DNA of 64,000 bases from Streptomyces sp. NBC_01217 (GCF_035994185.1 NZ_CP108538.1:8373501-8437500), one strand, 5' to 3'; counted from the first letter of the stretch, positions 1 to 9,028 are shown. The notes: generated by a model from the letters alone, not told the origin. Translations and numbers: made by a program.

Positions 1-249
1 ATCGGGGATCGACTCGCGTTGTCCGCGCCGGTATTCGAGGAGTTCGCGGTCGGCGTTGCCGCTGATCCACACGGCTTGGTCGCCGAGACCGGTCAGCAGG
101 TCGAGAACCTGGGCCGGCTGCGGGCCGGCGGTGATGTCGCCGGTGAGGACGATGCGATCCGCGGTGCTCACGTCCGGCTCGGCGAGCACGGCCTCCAGGG
201 CCGGCAGGACTCCATGGATGTCGGACAGTACGGCTACTCGATTCAGCAT
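1..249 (-). CDS. Metallophosphoesterase, partial (C-terminus beyond the window edge)
   Basis: Reading leftwards from an ATG at 249 the protein begins with a hydrophobic strand followed by a D-x-H motif (LSDIHG) and then GDI and GNAD motifs. These are the first metal-binding blocks of calcineurin-like (YfcE/MPP-type) phosphoesterases. About 83 residues are present and the frame is open to the left edge. The family hydrolyses phosphomono- or diesters with two divalent metals; the substrate cannot be told here. It is divergent from the DUF4331 gene. Confidence 0.75.
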   Translation of the reverse strand, partial: MLNRVAVLSDIHGVLPALEAVLAEPDVSTADRIVLTGDITAGPQPAQVLDLLTGLGDQAVWISGNADRELLEYRRGQRESIPD

Positions 250-397
250 GGTCACAACTGTGGGGTGAAGGCGGCCGGGAGGTGAGGGCGTTCGCCGCAC
301 GCTGAGCCGTGAGCTTCTGCGGCCAGGTGGATGACCGCAGCTCCGCCTGCGGGCCCGTTGCCGGGTGATGCAATTGGGCCTGGCGGACGCTGGGCCC

Positions 398-1366
398 ATG
401 TCTCATCACCTCAGTGGGCCCGATCTGCGTTCCCCCATGGACGATGCCCGGCTCGACCTGACGGACCTCTTCGCGTTCGGTGTCCCCGGCGACCGCACCG
501 TACTGATCATGAACGCCCATCCGGTCGCGCCTGCCACCGGCGCCGCCTTCCACCCGGACGCGGTGTACCGGATCGACATCGACACCGATGGCGACGACCG
601 GGCCGATGTGGCGTTCAGCTTCGTGTTCTCCTCGCCGCAGGGCGGGAAGCAGACCGCCGCCGTCCGCCGCGCGACCGGAGCGCAGGCCCGCTCCCACGAG
701 GCCGCGGGCGAGCTGATCGTCGCCGACGCGCCGCTCGGCTCCGACGCGGGGCCGGTCGTGATCGAGGCCGGGCCCTACATGTTCTCCGCCGGTCTGCGCA
801 GTGACCCGTTCTTCGCCGATCTGGACGGCATCGTCAAGGAGTTCCAGTGGACCGGCACGGACTGGGGTGCCGACAAGAACGTCCTCGGCATCGTGCTGGA
901 GATGCCCGACGCCGAACTCGCCGCCGGACCGGTGATCGGGGCGTGGGCGCGGGTGAGCCTGCGCAGGGACGGACAGCTCACGTCCGTGGACCGCGGCGCG
1001 CACCCGTCCCTGACCGCGTACTTCAACGCCGAGGACGCCAAGGAGGCCTACAACCGGGGCGAACCCTCGACGGACTGGGAGACCTATCGCGAACCGTGGA
1101 CCGCGGCCCTCCAGCACTTCGGCGGTTACGACCAGCAGGCCGCCGAACTGGCCCTGCGCACCGTGCTGCCGGACATCCTGCGCTACGACCGCAGCCGGCC
1201 CGCCGCCTACCCCAACGGCCGCACCCTCACCGACGACGTCACCTCCGCCCGCCTGGCCATGCTCACCAACGGCAGGGTCAGCAGCGACGGCATCGGCCCC
1301 CACACCGACCTGCTCCCCGAATTCCCGTACCTCGGCAACCCGCACCCGGCGCCGCAGGCCGGGTAG
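398..1366 (+). CDS. DUF4331 family protein
   Basis: The protein is about 322 residues and starts MSHHLSGPDLRSPMDDARLD, the conserved opening of DUF4331 proteins, in which the N-terminal HH and the L-D-L-T-D-L-F-A-F stretch recur. I chose ATG 398 because this family motif begins there; upstream in-frame GTG 365 and ATG 368 would add residues without homology. No signal peptide or membrane segment is visible. The molecular role of the family is unknown. It stands alone, followed 124 bases later by the SpoIIE phosphatase gene. Confidence 0.8.
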   Translation: MSHHLSGPDLRSPMDDARLDLTDLFAFGVPGDRTVLIMNAHPVAPATGAAFHPDAVYRIDIDTDGDDRADVAFSFVFSSPQGGKQTAAVRRATGAQARSHEAAGELIVADAPLGSDAGPVVIEAGPYMFSAGLRSDPFFADLDGIVKEFQWTGTDWGADKNVLGIVLEMPDAELAAGPVIGAWARVSLRRDGQLTSVDRGAHPSLTAYFNAEDAKEAYNRGEPSTDWETYREPWTAALQHFGGYDQQAAELALRTVLPDILRYDRSRPAAYPNGRTLTDDVTSARLAMLTNGRVSSDGIGPHTDLLPEFPYLGNPHPAPQAG

Positions 1367-1490
1367 CACAGCACCCGCCGGGTGCCGCCATGCCACAGCC
1401 GTACTCGACGGACCAGGAATGCCGCATATGCGAATATTTCGGATGGTACGTTCGAGACACGGTCAGGAGGGGGAGCGACAGGGAGCACAG

Positions 1491-2669
1491 GTGAAGGAGA
1501 GCCGGCGCACAGCGGAGTGGGCGGGCTGGATGCTCGTCGTACCGGCTTTGGTGGCCGGCGTGCTGCTGAACATCCTTGCGCCCCAGCCGTACATGGGACT
1601 CCCGCTGCTGGCCGCCGCCCCGCTGATCGCCGGTGCGATGCTGCCGTTCGGGGCCGGCGTTCTCGTCGCGAGCCTTGCCTGCGGGGTCTCGCTGCTGCTG
1701 GACATCGTCCAGGGGCGCACCGCGGCGGAGAGCGTCGTCGATCTCGCGGTCGTCGGCCTCATCGGAACTCTTGCCCTCGCCGTCAACCTGCTGTTGCAGC
1801 GTCAGGGGCGGGATCTCGCGCGGGCGCGGGTCATCGCGGAGGCGGTACAGCTGGCGGTTCTGCCGGCCCCGCCCTCGCGGGCCGGGCCGCTCGCCGTCGC
1901 CTCCTGGTACACCCCCGCACAGGCCGAGGCCAGAATCGGCGGCGACCTCTTCGCGGTGCAGGAGACTCCGTACGGCGTGCGCATGATCATCGGGGATGTG
2001 AAGGGCAAGGGCCTCCAGGCGGTCGCATCCGTTTCGGTGACGATCGGCGCGTTCCGCCAGGAGGCCGAGAACGCCCCCACGCTGGCCGAACTGGCGCAGC
2101 GCCTGGACGACGCGCTGAGCAAGGAGGCGGCCCGCAGTGGAAGAGAGACGTCCGGCGAGGACTTCACCACGGCCGTGCTGGCCGAGGTCCCCGGCGACGG
2201 CGGGTTGCTGCGCCTGGTCAACCGTGGCCATCCCGGCCCGTATCTGATCCACGACGGTGCGGTCGTACGGCTCGATGCCACCCGTCCGCAGCTGCCGCTC
2301 GGCATGGGGCTGGGGGCGGTACGGGCCCCTGGCGGCGACGAGCTCACCGATGTCGTCCGGATGCCGCCCGGCGCGCTGCTGCTGATGATCACCGATGGTG
2401 TCACCGAGGCGCGCGACCGGACGGGCACCTTCTACGACCCGTGCGCCTCCGCCATGCTCGCCGGTGCCCGCTTCAGGGATCCCGAGGACCTGGTCCACGC
2501 GCTGACCGAGGATGTCGCACGCTGGACCGGCGACGGCCACCAGGACGACATGGCCATCCTCGCCGTCGCCCGGCAGACGGCCCCCGGCCCGGACGGGGCG
2601 GACGCTGCCCACGACCACCGGGCGAGCGGCCGGAGGAGCAGGGCTACGTACCATCCCCGGCGGCCGTGA
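1491..2669 (+). CDS. Membrane PP2C/SpoIIE-type serine phosphatase
   Basis: From GTG 1491 the product is about 392 residues. Four hydrophobic segments fill residues 10-105, then a linker leads to a SpoIIE-like PP2C domain from about residue 115 to 365. Visible metal-site motifs are IGGDLF (near 150), GDVKGKG (near 168-174), FTTAVLAEV, the ITDGVTEAR block and the late QDDMAIL motif. Such enzymes dephosphorylate anti-anti-sigma factors or similar partners at the membrane. GTG 1491 is preferred over ATG 1419 because a GGGAG ribosome site lies 5 bases upstream and the upstream extension is not hydrophobic. No anti-sigma partner lies nearby. The 3' end overlaps the convergent Nudix gene by 26 bases. 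Confidence 0.88.
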   Translation: MKESRRTAEWAGWMLVVPALVAGVLLNILAPQPYMGLPLLAAAPLIAGAMLPFGAGVLVASLACGVSLLLDIVQGRTAAESVVDLAVVGLIGTLALAVNLLLQRQGRDLARARVIAEAVQLAVLPAPPSRAGPLAVASWYTPAQAEARIGGDLFAVQETPYGVRMIIGDVKGKGLQAVASVSVTIGAFRQEAENAPTLAELAQRLDDALSKEAARSGRETSGEDFTTAVLAEVPGDGGLLRLVNRGHPGPYLIHDGAVVRLDATRPQLPLGMGLGAVRAPGGDELTDVVRMPPGALLLMITDGVTEARDRTGTFYDPCASAMLAGARFRDPEDLVHALTEDVARWTGDGHQDDMAILAVARQTAPGPDGADAAHDHRASGRRSRATYHPRRP

Positions 2670-3144
2670 CGGTCAGCCGGTGCGCGGGAGGGTGCTCGAT
2701 CGGGAGATCCGGACGCCAGGCCGCGAGCACCTGCGCCGAGGGACCGAACAGCGGACCCGGCAGCGCGTCGAGCCCGGTCCACTGCCAGGTGCTGATCAGA
2801 TGGGGCTCGGTGACCCGCGGGCTTCCCGACTCCAGGCTCACCACAGCTCCCATCGACACACGGTTGATGCCCGCGATCACGTCGTGGAGCATGGCGAACA
2901 CCCTTACGTCGGCCACCTCGACCTCCAGACCCGTCTCCTCGCGGAGCTCACGGACGGCGGCCGCGGCGATGGACTCGTGCGTCGGGTCGACCTTGCCGCC
3001 GGGAAGCTCCCAGGTCCCGCTGTGGTGCCTGCCGAGCAGAACGCGCCCCCGGGCGTCCTGCACGATGACCCCCACACCGAGCGCCGCCTGCGCCAGCGGG
3101 GGACGGGAGTTGCGGGAGAGAGGGTCTGTGGGGGTGGTGTCCAT
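2644..3144 (-). CDS. Nudix hydrolase
   Basis: The 166-residue protein carries a canonical Nudix box (G-x5-E-x7-R-E-x2-E-E-x-G) at about residues 50-73, with the sequence [11 protein letters not shown] inside it, and the GRVLLGRH and GTWELPGG approach typical of the fold. Nudix enzymes cleave nucleoside diphosphates linked to another moiety; the closest general type is the MutT-like NUDIX hydrolase common in Streptomyces. No extra domain is present. The gene converges with the SpoIIE gene and is followed downstream on the same strand by nothing closely spaced. Confidence 0.9.
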   Translation of the reverse strand: MDTTPTDPLSRNSRPPLAQAALGVGVIVQDARGRVLLGRHHSGTWELPGGKVDPTHESIAAAAVRELREETGLEVEVADVRVFAMLHDVIAGINRVSMGAVVSLESGSPRVTEPHLISTWQWTGLDALPGPLFGPSAQVLAAWRPDLPIEHPPAHRLTVTAAGDGT

Positions 3145-3298
3145 GGTGCTCCTTGCGGGTGGGCACGGGGTGTTACGGGCGCGAGGCCTCGGCTTCCAGG
3201 TGTACCCGGAAGCCTAACCAGTGCCATCGGCCCCGCGGGCCGGGCGCCCCGGCGCGGCAACTGCCCTCGCGCGGTGCGTGGTTCTGGCCGCTGCGCGA

Positions 3299-4198
3299 TC
3301 AGACGGCCAGCCGCAGGGATGTCGCCGAGATGCCCAGCCGTACCGTCTGACCCCAGGTCAGTTCCAGTGCGTCGGTCTCCATCCCGTCGCCGAAGACCAC
3401 CACCCGGTCGGACTCGACGGTGAGCCTCAGTCCCTCGCCACGCCCCAGTTCGCCCGCGACCAGTGAGGTGCCGGTCGCGGGCGAGGGCCAGGCCTCGCGG
3501 ACGAACCAGAGCAGCCGCGAGTCGGTGGGCGCCGGGAGCCGCAGGGCGCTGTGGCGTTCCTGCCACAGGGAGCGGAGCCAGCCCGTGGCGCCGGTGCCCG
3601 TGCCGACCAGGACGCCGGAGGAGGCCTGCGGTTCGGCGGCGGCATCCGGCGCGTCGGGGCCGAGCCGGTAGCGGGCGGTCTGGTGGCCGGGCGGGCCGAG
3701 ATAGATCTCGTTGAGGGCGAGGAGGCGCTGGGTGTCGTCGGCGACCGCCTCGACCATGGTGAGCTCGTCCGCCGCGCCGCCGGGGGCCGCGGCCGTCCGG
3801 AGCAGGGCGGCCGCATCGGATGACCGGTGGCGCACGAGCACGCCCGGATTGCGTCCGGGATCGGTGTCGATGCCCACGACGGGCTGGCCGGACAGATACT
3901 TGGCGGCGTTCGCGACCAGCCCGTCCTGCCCGACGACGACCACCACGTCCTCGGGTGCGAACAGGAAGCGGTCGAGATCGGCGCGCTCCACCCGCGACTG
4001 CCGCCACTGCAACGGTACGGCCGCCGCCACATCGGCGAGCGCCTGCTGGGTGTGCCGGTGCCGAAGAGCCACCTCGTCGATGGACCGGCCGCGGCTGGAG
4101 AGAAGGAACGCGGCCTGGCCGTGCGTGCCGTGCCGTGCCAGCAACTCCTCGTACTCGGTGGTGCGGTGGACCAGCACGGCGCGCGGGGCCAGGCTCAT
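3299..4198 (-). CDS. NAD(+)/diacylglycerol kinase-fold protein
   Basis: The 299-residue product has the NAD kinase fold pattern: a central VVVVGQDGLVANAAKYL segment in place of the usual GGDGT loop, the LNEIYLG motif (NAD kinase 'NE' pair) and GTGTGATGWLRSL, the glycine-rich substrate loop. Its ATG overlaps the stop codon of the upstream band 7 gene as ATGA (4195-4198), so the two are translationally coupled. The GGDGT motif is replaced by GQDGL, so phosphotransfer may be changed or lost; this is inference. It may make NADP locally or act on a lipid/polyol substrate at the SPFH platform. Confidence 0.72.
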   Translation of the reverse strand: MSLAPRAVLVHRTTEYEELLARHGTHGQAAFLLSSRGRSIDEVALRHRHTQQALADVAAAVPLQWRQSRVERADLDRFLFAPEDVVVVVGQDGLVANAAKYLSGQPVVGIDTDPGRNPGVLVRHRSSDAAALLRTAAAPGGAADELTMVEAVADDTQRLLALNEIYLGPPGHQTARYRLGPDAPDAAAEPQASSGVLVGTGTGATGWLRSLWQERHSALRLPAPTDSRLLWFVREAWPSPATGTSLVAGELGRGEGLRLTVESDRVVVFGDGMETDALELTWGQTVRLGISATSLRLAV

Positions 4199-5208
4199 GC
4201 CCGGGGCTCCTGACCGGTGCTGCCGAGCTTGCTGAGCAGGCCGGTGAGCACATCGGGGGAGAGGGTGAGGCTGTTGATGCGCGGCAGGTTCTCGGCGAGC
4301 CTGGTGGCAGCCAGGGCGTGCAGCGTCGCGGCGTCCACCTCGCCGTGCACCCGCAGCCAGGCCGCCTGGGACTGCGCACGTGCGGCGCCGATCTCGCGGG
4401 CGGCCTCGGCCTCGGCGCGGGCCAGTTGCACCTTGCGTGCCGCCTCGGCCTGGGCGCGTACCTTGTCGGCCGCCGCGTTCTCCTCGGCCTCGCGGCGGGT
4501 GTTGGTGCCGCGCTGCTCGACCAACTGCTCCTCGCGGCGGGCCAGTTCGATCTGGCTGGCGAGCTCGTTCTCCGCGATGGCCCGCTCCCGCTCCACGGCC
4601 ACGGCGCGGCGCTCGTAGGTGGCCCGGTCGGCCTCCTGCTGGATCTGCTCGCGGGCGGGGGTGCGCAGCGCGCGCTCCACCTCGGCCTCGGGCCGGATGG
4701 CGACCACTCGCACCGCGACCACGTCGATTCCGGTGGCGGGCAGCCGGGGTTCGGCGGCGAGCCCCGCCGCGACCCGTTCGCGTACCGATGCGACGCCGTC
4801 GACCAGTGCCTCGGCCAGCGCCGTCCGGGCCAGGACGTCCAGGGTGTGCTGCTGGGCGGTCTCGGTGAGCAGTGTGGCGATCTGCTCCAGCGGTGCGCCG
4901 CGCCAGACCCCGGTGTCCGGGTCGACGGAGAAGTCCAGACGGGCGGCGGCCTCGGCCGGGTCGCTGATCCGGTACGTCACGGTGGCCTGCACGGTGACGT
5001 CCTGGAAGTCGGACGTACGGGCGTGGAAGGCCATCGCCAACTCCCGGTCGCTGACCGGAACTTCGGAGAGCGCTGCGGTCAGCGACCGGTACCAGAAGCT
5101 CAGCCCCGGCCCGTCGTGGGCGAGCCGTCCGCGCTTGTGGTGGCGGATGTGGGCGGTGGGTGCGGAGCGCAGATGGCGCCAGCCGAAGCGCCGGGTGATG
5201 TCGGCCAT
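4195..5208 (-). CDS. SPFH/band 7 domain protein
   Basis: The 337-residue protein has a band 7 (SPFH) domain at about residues 25-190 (VSDRELAMAFHARTSDFQDVTVQ region) followed by a long Glu/Ala/Arg-rich coiled coil from about 190 to 290. No clear N-terminal membrane anchor is seen, unlike flotillins; an amphipathic N-terminus would have to attach it. Such proteins oligomerise into scaffolds. It is the first gene of a two-gene unit with the NAD-kinase-fold protein and is read from a promoter covered by two similar palindromes (5223-5279). Confidence 0.82.
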   Translation of the reverse strand: MADITRRFGWRHLRSAPTAHIRHHKRGRLAHDGPGLSFWYRSLTAALSEVPVSDRELAMAFHARTSDFQDVTVQATVTYRISDPAEAAARLDFSVDPDTGVWRGAPLEQIATLLTETAQQHTLDVLARTALAEALVDGVASVRERVAAGLAAEPRLPATGIDVVAVRVVAIRPEAEVERALRTPAREQIQQEADRATYERRAVAVERERAIAENELASQIELARREEQLVEQRGTNTRREAEENAAADKVRAQAEAARKVQLARAEAEAAREIGAARAQSQAAWLRVHGEVDAATLHALAATRLAENLPRINSLTLSPDVLTGLLSKLGSTGQEPRA

Positions 5209-5222
5209 ATGAGTGCCCCCTC

Positions 5223-5279
5223 ATTCTCGTCATGGAGACGATAATGGGGTGCGATCGATATCGTCAAGGGGACGAGAAT
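5223..5279 (-). promoter_or_regulatory. Promoter with twin 23-bp palindromic operators upstream of the SPFH operon
   Basis: Two inverted repeats of the same 9-5-9 architecture lie in tandem: 5223-5245 (arms attctcgtc and gacgataat) and 5257-5279 (arms gatatcgtc and gacgagaat), centres 34 bp apart. Read on the minus strand, a TTGACG -35 hexamer sits in the centre of the upstream palindrome and a TATCGT -10 lies in the arm of the downstream one, with an 18-bp spacer. A dimeric repressor occupying both would cover the whole promoter. The downstream site overlaps the last codons of the SDR gene. No obvious cognate regulator is adjacent. Confidence 0.6.
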
Positions 5280-6063
5280 GATCGCCCTGCCCGCTTCTCG
5301 CGGCCAGGAACCTGGCCGGCAACTCGCCCCCGCCGTGCACCGCCAGGTCGGCGCCATTGACGTATGGAGCCAGGCCGCCCGCCAGATACAGACAGGCGCG
5401 TGCCACATCGTCCGGTACGGCCAGCCGTCGCATCGGAATCACCCCGGCCACGGCGGTGCCGCCGTCCTCCCCGTACACCGGCGCCGCGCTCTCTGTGCGG
5501 ATCAGCCCGGTCGTGATGTGGTTGACGCGAACCTTCGGCGCCCATTCGAGAGCCAGCGCCCGGGTCAGCGCCAGCAGCCCGGCCTTCGCCGCCGTGTACG
5601 CGGCCGTGCCCGGCTGCGGGGTGTGCGCCGAGATGCTGCCGATGTTGATGACCGAGCCGCCCCCGCTCTGGCCCTGCATGATCCGGTTGGCGGCCTGTGC
5701 CACATAGAACGGGGCCAGCAGATTGAGCGCGACGACCTTCTCGACGAAGCGCGGGGAGACGGTGGCCGCGTCGGCGTCGGGGGAGCCGCCCGCGTTGTTG
5801 ACGAGTACGTCCAGCCGTCCGAACCGTTCTGCCGCCGCGTCGACCAGGGCGGCGGCGTCCGCCGGGTCGCGGACATCGGTGGCGCGGAAGTGTGCCTGCC
5901 GGGTGCCGCTTCCCGGCAGCTGCGGCGGTTCGTTGCGCCCGCAGACCAGCACATCCGCGCCGGCGCGGAGAAAGGCCCCGGCGATCGCGGCGCCGATGCC
6001 CTTTGTGCCACCGGTGACGATCACCGCCCGGCCCGTGAAGTCGATGGGATTGCCGATGTCCAT
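5230..6063 (-). CDS. SDR-family oxidoreductase
   Basis: From ATG 6063 the product is 277 residues, a classical short-chain dehydrogenase: nucleotide-binding TGGTKGIG near residue 17, NNAG at about residue 91, the catalytic Ser and the Y-x3-K motif (YTAAKAG). The end (YVNGADLAVHGGGE) is the usual SDR C-terminal block, followed by about 30 extra residues that overlap the neighbouring operator. Upstream extension to 6240 lacks homology. An imperfect inverted repeat at 6127-6144 lies upstream in the promoter region. Substrate is unknown; many SDRs of this shape act on steroid or acyl substrates. Confidence 0.85.
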   Translation of the reverse strand: MDIGNPIDFTGRAVIVTGGTKGIGAAIAGAFLRAGADVLVCGRNEPPQLPGSGTRQAHFRATDVRDPADAAALVDAAAERFGRLDVLVNNAGGSPDADAATVSPRFVEKVVALNLLAPFYVAQAANRIMQGQSGGGSVINIGSISAHTPQPGTAAYTAAKAGLLALTRALALEWAPKVRVNHITTGLIRTESAAPVYGEDGGTAVAGVIPMRRLAVPDDVARACLYLAGGLAPYVNGADLAVHGGGELPARFLAARSGQGDHSRPLDDIDRTPLSSP

Positions 6064-6126
6064 GATCCGCCTCTGCTGTGGCCGAAGTGCGCGCCGATCG
6101 GTCCGGTAAATCGGTCCCGTAAAGCT

Positions 6127-6144
6127 ACCAATCGTTTGTTTGGT
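6127..6144. promoter_or_regulatory. Possible operator upstream of the SDR gene
   Basis: An 18-bp interrupted palindrome with 5-bp arms (accaa and ttggt) lies 64 bp upstream of the SDR start, in a locally AT-rich patch. Size and symmetry fit a TetR-type site. No experiment or second copy in the window supports it. Confidence 0.3.
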
Positions 6145-6214
6145 GGAACAGTCGCTGCTCCGGCCGGGGCGGGAGGGGCGGTCGGCAGGATCGGCGGCCG
6201 GGCGGAAACACGGG

Positions 6215-6246
6215 CGGCCGGTGGCTCCCGCAGGAGCCACCGGCCG
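6215..6246 (-). terminator. Hairpin terminator downstream of the TetR gene
   Basis: A perfect 14-bp inverted repeat (6215-6228 and 6233-6246) with a 4-base loop lies 85 bp beyond the TetR stop codon. There is no U-tract, which is normal in streptomycetes. Confidence 0.6.
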
Positions 6247-6331
6247 TCGGATGGTGCGCCGCCCCCGTCCCCACGGTGCGGCGCGGGCGGGCCGTCGTCA
6301 TCCGCTCCGACAACGGCCCACGTCTTGGGGA

Positions 6332-6955
6332 CTAGGGCGCGGAGGCGTCCAGTCCGAGTGCGGGAAAGATGGCGCTCTCCACGAAGCGGGTGAGATATGC
6401 CTCATCCGCGATCTTTCCCTCCAGCAGCGGGCGGGCGCGCATCACGCCGAGTATCTGGGCGGTGACGAACTCCGCCGCGGGAGTGTCCGCCGGAATCTCG
6501 CCGCGCTCCGCCCCGCGCCGGACCATCCCCTCGATCGCCGCGATCTCCGGCAGGATCAGCGCCTCGCGCAGCGCGCACAGCAGCTCGGGGCTCTGCAGCG
6601 CGGCATGGCTGAGCGCGTGCATCAGCGGGATGTCGCGGCCCGAGCCCGCACCGATCGCCCGGGCCGCCTCGCGCAGATCGCCCGCCAGGGTGCCGGTGTC
6701 GATGTGGGGAAGGAGCACCCGACGGGTGCCGTGCAGCGCCGCCACGACCAGCTCGGGCTTGGAGCCCCACTGCCGGTAGAGCGTGGACTTGCCGCAGCGT
6801 GTTCGCGAGGCGACCCCCTCCATCGTGAGGGCGTCGTAGCCGGACTCTCTCAGCAGGTCGAGCACGGCCGTGTAGAGCTCCTGCGCCCGCTCCGGCGTGA
6901 TCTTGGAGCGTCGTGGCGTGTGAGCCGGTTCCTGCGCGGCTGTCTGCGGCGACAT
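6332..6955 (-). CDS. TetR-family transcriptional regulator
   Basis: The 207-residue protein has an N-terminal TetR helix-turn-helix (ALTMEGVASRTRCGKSTLYRQWGSK) at about residues 38-62 and a ligand-binding helical domain behind it. ATG 6955 is chosen because a GAGGGA ribosome site is 6 bases upstream; an in-frame ATG at 6991 lies inside the operator. It is divergent from a PAP2/permease operon across an extraordinarily palindromic spacer (6990-7059), so it probably represses both itself and that operon. The effector is unknown. Confidence 0.88.
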   Translation of the reverse strand: MSPQTAAQEPAHTPRRSKITPERAQELYTAVLDLLRESGYDALTMEGVASRTRCGKSTLYRQWGSKPELVVAALHGTRRVLLPHIDTGTLAGDLREAARAIGAGSGRDIPLMHALSHAALQSPELLCALREALILPEIAAIEGMVRRGAERGEIPADTPAAEFVTAQILGVMRARPLLEGKIADEAYLTRFVESAIFPALGLDASAP

Positions 6956-6989
6956 GCTCTTCCCTCTCAGCGATTCTGCGACGAGGTCC

Positions 6990-7059
6990 ATCGATACGCC
7001 AGTGTACCGAAACACACGTGTACCGATACGCGAACGTATCGGTACACTGGCGTATCGAT
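6990..7059. promoter_or_regulatory. Nested palindromic operator array between TetR gene and PAP2 operon
   Basis: A 20-bp perfect inverted repeat (6990-7009 with 7040-7059) encloses a second perfect one (12-bp arms, 7019-7030 and 7035-7046, 4-bp spacer). Both are built from the same half-site, gtaccgatacg or close variants, so several overlapping dimer sites are possible. The short palindromes acacgtgt (7013-7020) and cgtatcgatacg (7051-7062) add to it. The array lies between the divergent starts at 6955 and 7120. Confidence 0.75.
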
Positions 7060-7119
7060 ACGGCATGGACTGGATCATGCCGCCGTAACACTGCTTCGTC
7101 AGCAAAGGGGCACCGGGTG

Positions 7120-7998
7120 ATGTACGCCGGTAGCGAGCCCGCAGATCAGGAGCCGGACAGTTCTGCCCGACCGCCCCTCGTCCGCGAGCTTCTTCTCGTC
7201 GTGGGACTCTTCGTGATCTACAAGCTCGGCCGGCAGGCCGCGAGCGGTCACGTGGAAGAGGCGTACCGCAACGCCGGAAACGTCTGGGACCTCGAACGGT
7301 CCGTGCACCTGCCCGGCGAGGGCGCGGTGCAGAGTCTGCTCCTGCACAACGAGACGCTGATCCGCCTCGCGAACACCTACTACGCGACCGTGCACTTCCC
7401 GGCCACACTGCTCTTCCTCGCGTGGCTCTACTGGCGCCGCCCGCGCCATTACGTCTGGTCGCGCCGCGTCCTCGCCGCGATCACCGGCGCCGCGCTCGCG
7501 CTCCATCTGCTCTTCCCGCTCGCCCCGCCGCGGCTGCTGGCCGCCGCCGGTCTGGTCGACACCGGCCAGGTGTACGGGCCGACGGTGTACGGGGCGACGC
7601 CGGCCACCGACTCGATGGCGAACCAGTTCGCCGCGATGCCCTCGCTGCACTTCGGCTGGGCGGTGATGGTCGCCGTCGGGCTGATCGTCGCCACCCGCTC
7701 CAGGTGGCGCTGGCTGTGGCTGCTGCATCCGCTGCTCACGCTGCTGGTGATAGTCGGTACGGCCAATCACTACTGGCTCGACTCGATCGTGGTCTCCGCG
7801 CTCCTCGCCGTGGCGTTCGCGGCGCTGCCGCTGAGGCGCACGGAGCCGGCAGGGGCACACATCGCCTGGCCCGCCGCGGCGGATGAGCCCGCGCCGACGG
7901 TTCTGCCCGGGCCCGCCGAGCCCGCCGTGTCGACTGCCTACGCCGTACCGCAGGCCCGGCCCGCGTCCTCGTACGCCTCGTCCGGGACCCGGAGGTGA
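7120..7998 (+). CDS. PAP2-superfamily (inositolphosphotransferase-like) membrane phosphatase
   Basis: The 292-residue protein has about six membrane segments and the PAP2_3 signature: MPSLHFGWAV near residue 172 and NHYWLDSIV near residue 212, giving the Ser-x-His and His-x3-Asp residues used for phosphate transfer. Members act on lipid phosphates on the outer face of the membrane. ATG 7120 follows an AAAGGGG ribosome site; GTG 7117 is an alternative. The last 50 residues are Pro/Ala-rich and disordered. The stop overlaps the start of the DMT-type transporter gene by GTGA. Confidence 0.85.
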   Translation: MYAGSEPADQEPDSSARPPLVRELLLVVGLFVIYKLGRQAASGHVEEAYRNAGNVWDLERSVHLPGEGAVQSLLLHNETLIRLANTYYATVHFPATLLFLAWLYWRRPRHYVWSRRVLAAITGAALALHLLFPLAPPRLLAAAGLVDTGQVYGPTVYGATPATDSMANQFAAMPSLHFGWAVMVAVGLIVATRSRWRWLWLLHPLLTLLVIVGTANHYWLDSIVVSALLAVAFAALPLRRTEPAGAHIAWPAAADEPAPTVLPGPAEPAVSTAYAVPQARPASSYASSGTRR

Positions 7999-8960
7999 AC
8001 GCCACCCTGGCAGCCGTCGCGCTGTCCCTGGTCTCCGCCGCCGCGTACGCCTCGGCCGCGGTGGCGCAGGCCCGGCTCGCCGGGAGCACCGCGGCGGACG
8101 CCGGGGTTCTGAGGCTGCTCGCGCGCGGCTCCTGGTGGTGGTCGGTCGGACTGAACGCGGGGGGCGCGCTGCTGCATGTCGCGGCGCTGAAGTACGGCCC
8201 CCTCACCCTCGTACAGCCGCTCGGCGCCCTCACCCTGGTCGCCGCCGTCCCGCTGGGTGCCAGGGCGGCCGGACGCAGGGTCACCGGGATCGAGTGGCGC
8301 GGCACGGTCCTCACTCTGCTCGGCCTCGGCGCGCTGCTGACGACCGCGGGCGGCACCGCCCCGCACGAGACGCTCAGCCTCCCCGAAGCCCTGGCGGTCG
8401 GCGCCGGGACGATGGCCGTGGTCGCCGGGCTCAGCCGCCGGGGCACACGACCCGGCCTGCGGCACGCGGCAGCGTCCGGCATCACCTCCGGAGTCGCCTC
8501 CGCTCTCACCCAGACCCTGACCGTCTCCGTCGCCGACCACACCGGCCCGTTGTTCAGCTGGCACCTGGTGACCGTCGCGCTCCTCGTCTCCGCCTTCGCG
8601 ATGGGCGGGCTGCTGCTCTCCCAGACCGCCTACCGGGGCGGCCTGGGCGCGCCGCTGGCCGTCGTCACCCTCGCCAACCCGGTGGCCGCGGCCGCCATAG
8701 GGCTGGCCCTGCTCGGTGAACGCCTCCAGGGCGGCACGATCAGCCTGCTCCCGGCGCTGCTCGGCACGGCCGCGGCGGTACGGGGTGTGATTCTGCTCAG
8801 CCGCGCACAGGCGGAGAGCTCGGCCGTCGTCGGCCCGCCCCTGCCCGTACCGAAGCCCGCCGCCGGATCGCCTTCACGGGTCGTGGCCGGGAGCCGGGGG
8901 CCGGTGGACCCGCCGGCGCTGCGAACGGAACTGGGCCGGGCCCCGGTCGGCGGACCGTGA
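7995..8960 (+). CDS. DMT/EamA-type multidrug or metabolite transporter
   Basis: The 321-residue protein has about nine or ten hydrophobic helices in two halves, with LTLVQPLGALTLV and ANPVAAAAIGLALLGE, the repeated signature of DMT-superfamily (EamA/NIPA-like) carriers. It begins at GTG 7995, overlapping the stop of the PAP2 gene, so they are translationally coupled and probably share TetR control. The C-terminal 45 residues are proline-rich and cytosolic. The transported molecule is unknown. Confidence 0.8.
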   Translation: MNATLAAVALSLVSAAAYASAAVAQARLAGSTAADAGVLRLLARGSWWWSVGLNAGGALLHVAALKYGPLTLVQPLGALTLVAAVPLGARAAGRRVTGIEWRGTVLTLLGLGALLTTAGGTAPHETLSLPEALAVGAGTMAVVAGLSRRGTRPGLRHAAASGITSGVASALTQTLTVSVADHTGPLFSWHLVTVALLVSAFAMGGLLLSQTAYRGGLGAPLAVVTLANPVAAAAIGLALLGERLQGGTISLLPALLGTAAAVRGVILLSRAQAESSAVVGPPLPVPKPAAGSPSRVVAGSRGPVDPPALRTELGRAPVGGP

Positions 8961-9028
8961 CGCAAGGAGCGGCGCTCGGCGCCGGGGGTACGCCGCGAAG
9001 ACCTGACACGTACCCGTCCTGAAGCCGC

